5,166 bases of DNA, from contig CAZWSL010000068.1 in assembly GCA_964636495.1 (NCBI GenBank), forward strand, positions 1-5,166. Reading direction: 5' to 3'. Below the pieces are notes generated by a model, which searched no databases, was not told the origin of the DNA, and saw only the letters and a list, made by a program, of their open reading frames with translations. The position numbers were made by a program, and so were the translations under genes. The stretch comes from Desulfobacula sp964636495. GTDB taxonomy: Bacteria; Desulfobacterota; Desulfobacteria; Desulfobacterales; Desulfobacteraceae. Positions 5,129-5,166 of the stretch are shown one piece after another (within the stretch, counting starts at the first letter, position 1; every line of letters begins with the position of its first letter).

Positions 5129-5166
5129 CCTGACTTCACAATCGTAATATAAAAACCTGGGTGTCA

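Overview
The window looks like chromosomal DNA of an anaerobic Gram-negative bacterium, most likely Desulfobacterota (a Desulfobacter-type delta-proteobacterium). This placement is inference. It rests on the AT-rich sequence, a complete sigma54-controlled pspF/pspABC module, an Old Yellow Enzyme-type flavoprotein and a thymidylate synthase of the type otherwise associated with methanogens. No rRNA, tRNA, mobile element or CRISPR array is visible.

Layout: (1) Positions 1-395, minus strand: the N-terminal 131 codons of an Old Yellow Enzyme / 2,4-dienoyl-CoA reductase-like flavoprotein that runs off the left edge. (2) Positions 396-846: a divergent intergenic region of about 450 bp with no convincing gene but with candidate promoters for both flanking genes. 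(3) Positions 847-2122, plus strand: a two-gene unit of a methanogen-type thymidylate synthase and, 7 bp later, an ElaA-family GNAT acetyltransferase. (4) Positions 2123-2314: an AT-rich convergent spacer with no clear terminator. (5) Positions 2315-3424, minus strand: pspF, the sigma54 activator. (6) Positions 3425-3669: the pspF-pspA control region, with a GG-N10-GC sigma54 promoter, a 10-bp-arm inverted repeat that is a good candidate PspF enhancer, and smaller repeats. (7) Positions 3670-5077, plus strand: pspA, pspB and pspC, with pspB and pspC overlapping by ATGA. (8) Positions 5078-5166: a non-coding tail with a perfect 12-bp palindrome and a small hairpin.

How the genes work together: by analogy with enterobacteria, PspA holds PspF inactive until PspB and PspC sense inner-membrane stress and take PspA away. 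PspF then binds upstream of pspA and drives sigma54 transcription of pspABC, and PspA protects the membrane. The sequence keeps the residues this model needs, including the PspF Trp loop, GAFTGA, the PspA N-terminal amphipathic helix with Pro25, and the PspB/PspC membrane segments. The thymidylate synthase unit appears functionally unrelated to psp.

I see no clearly new multi-gene system. The best leads are the archaeal-like thymidylate synthase, which has all the main nucleotide-site residues but lacks the usual C-terminal tail and arginine pair, and the repeat architecture of the pspF-pspA control region.
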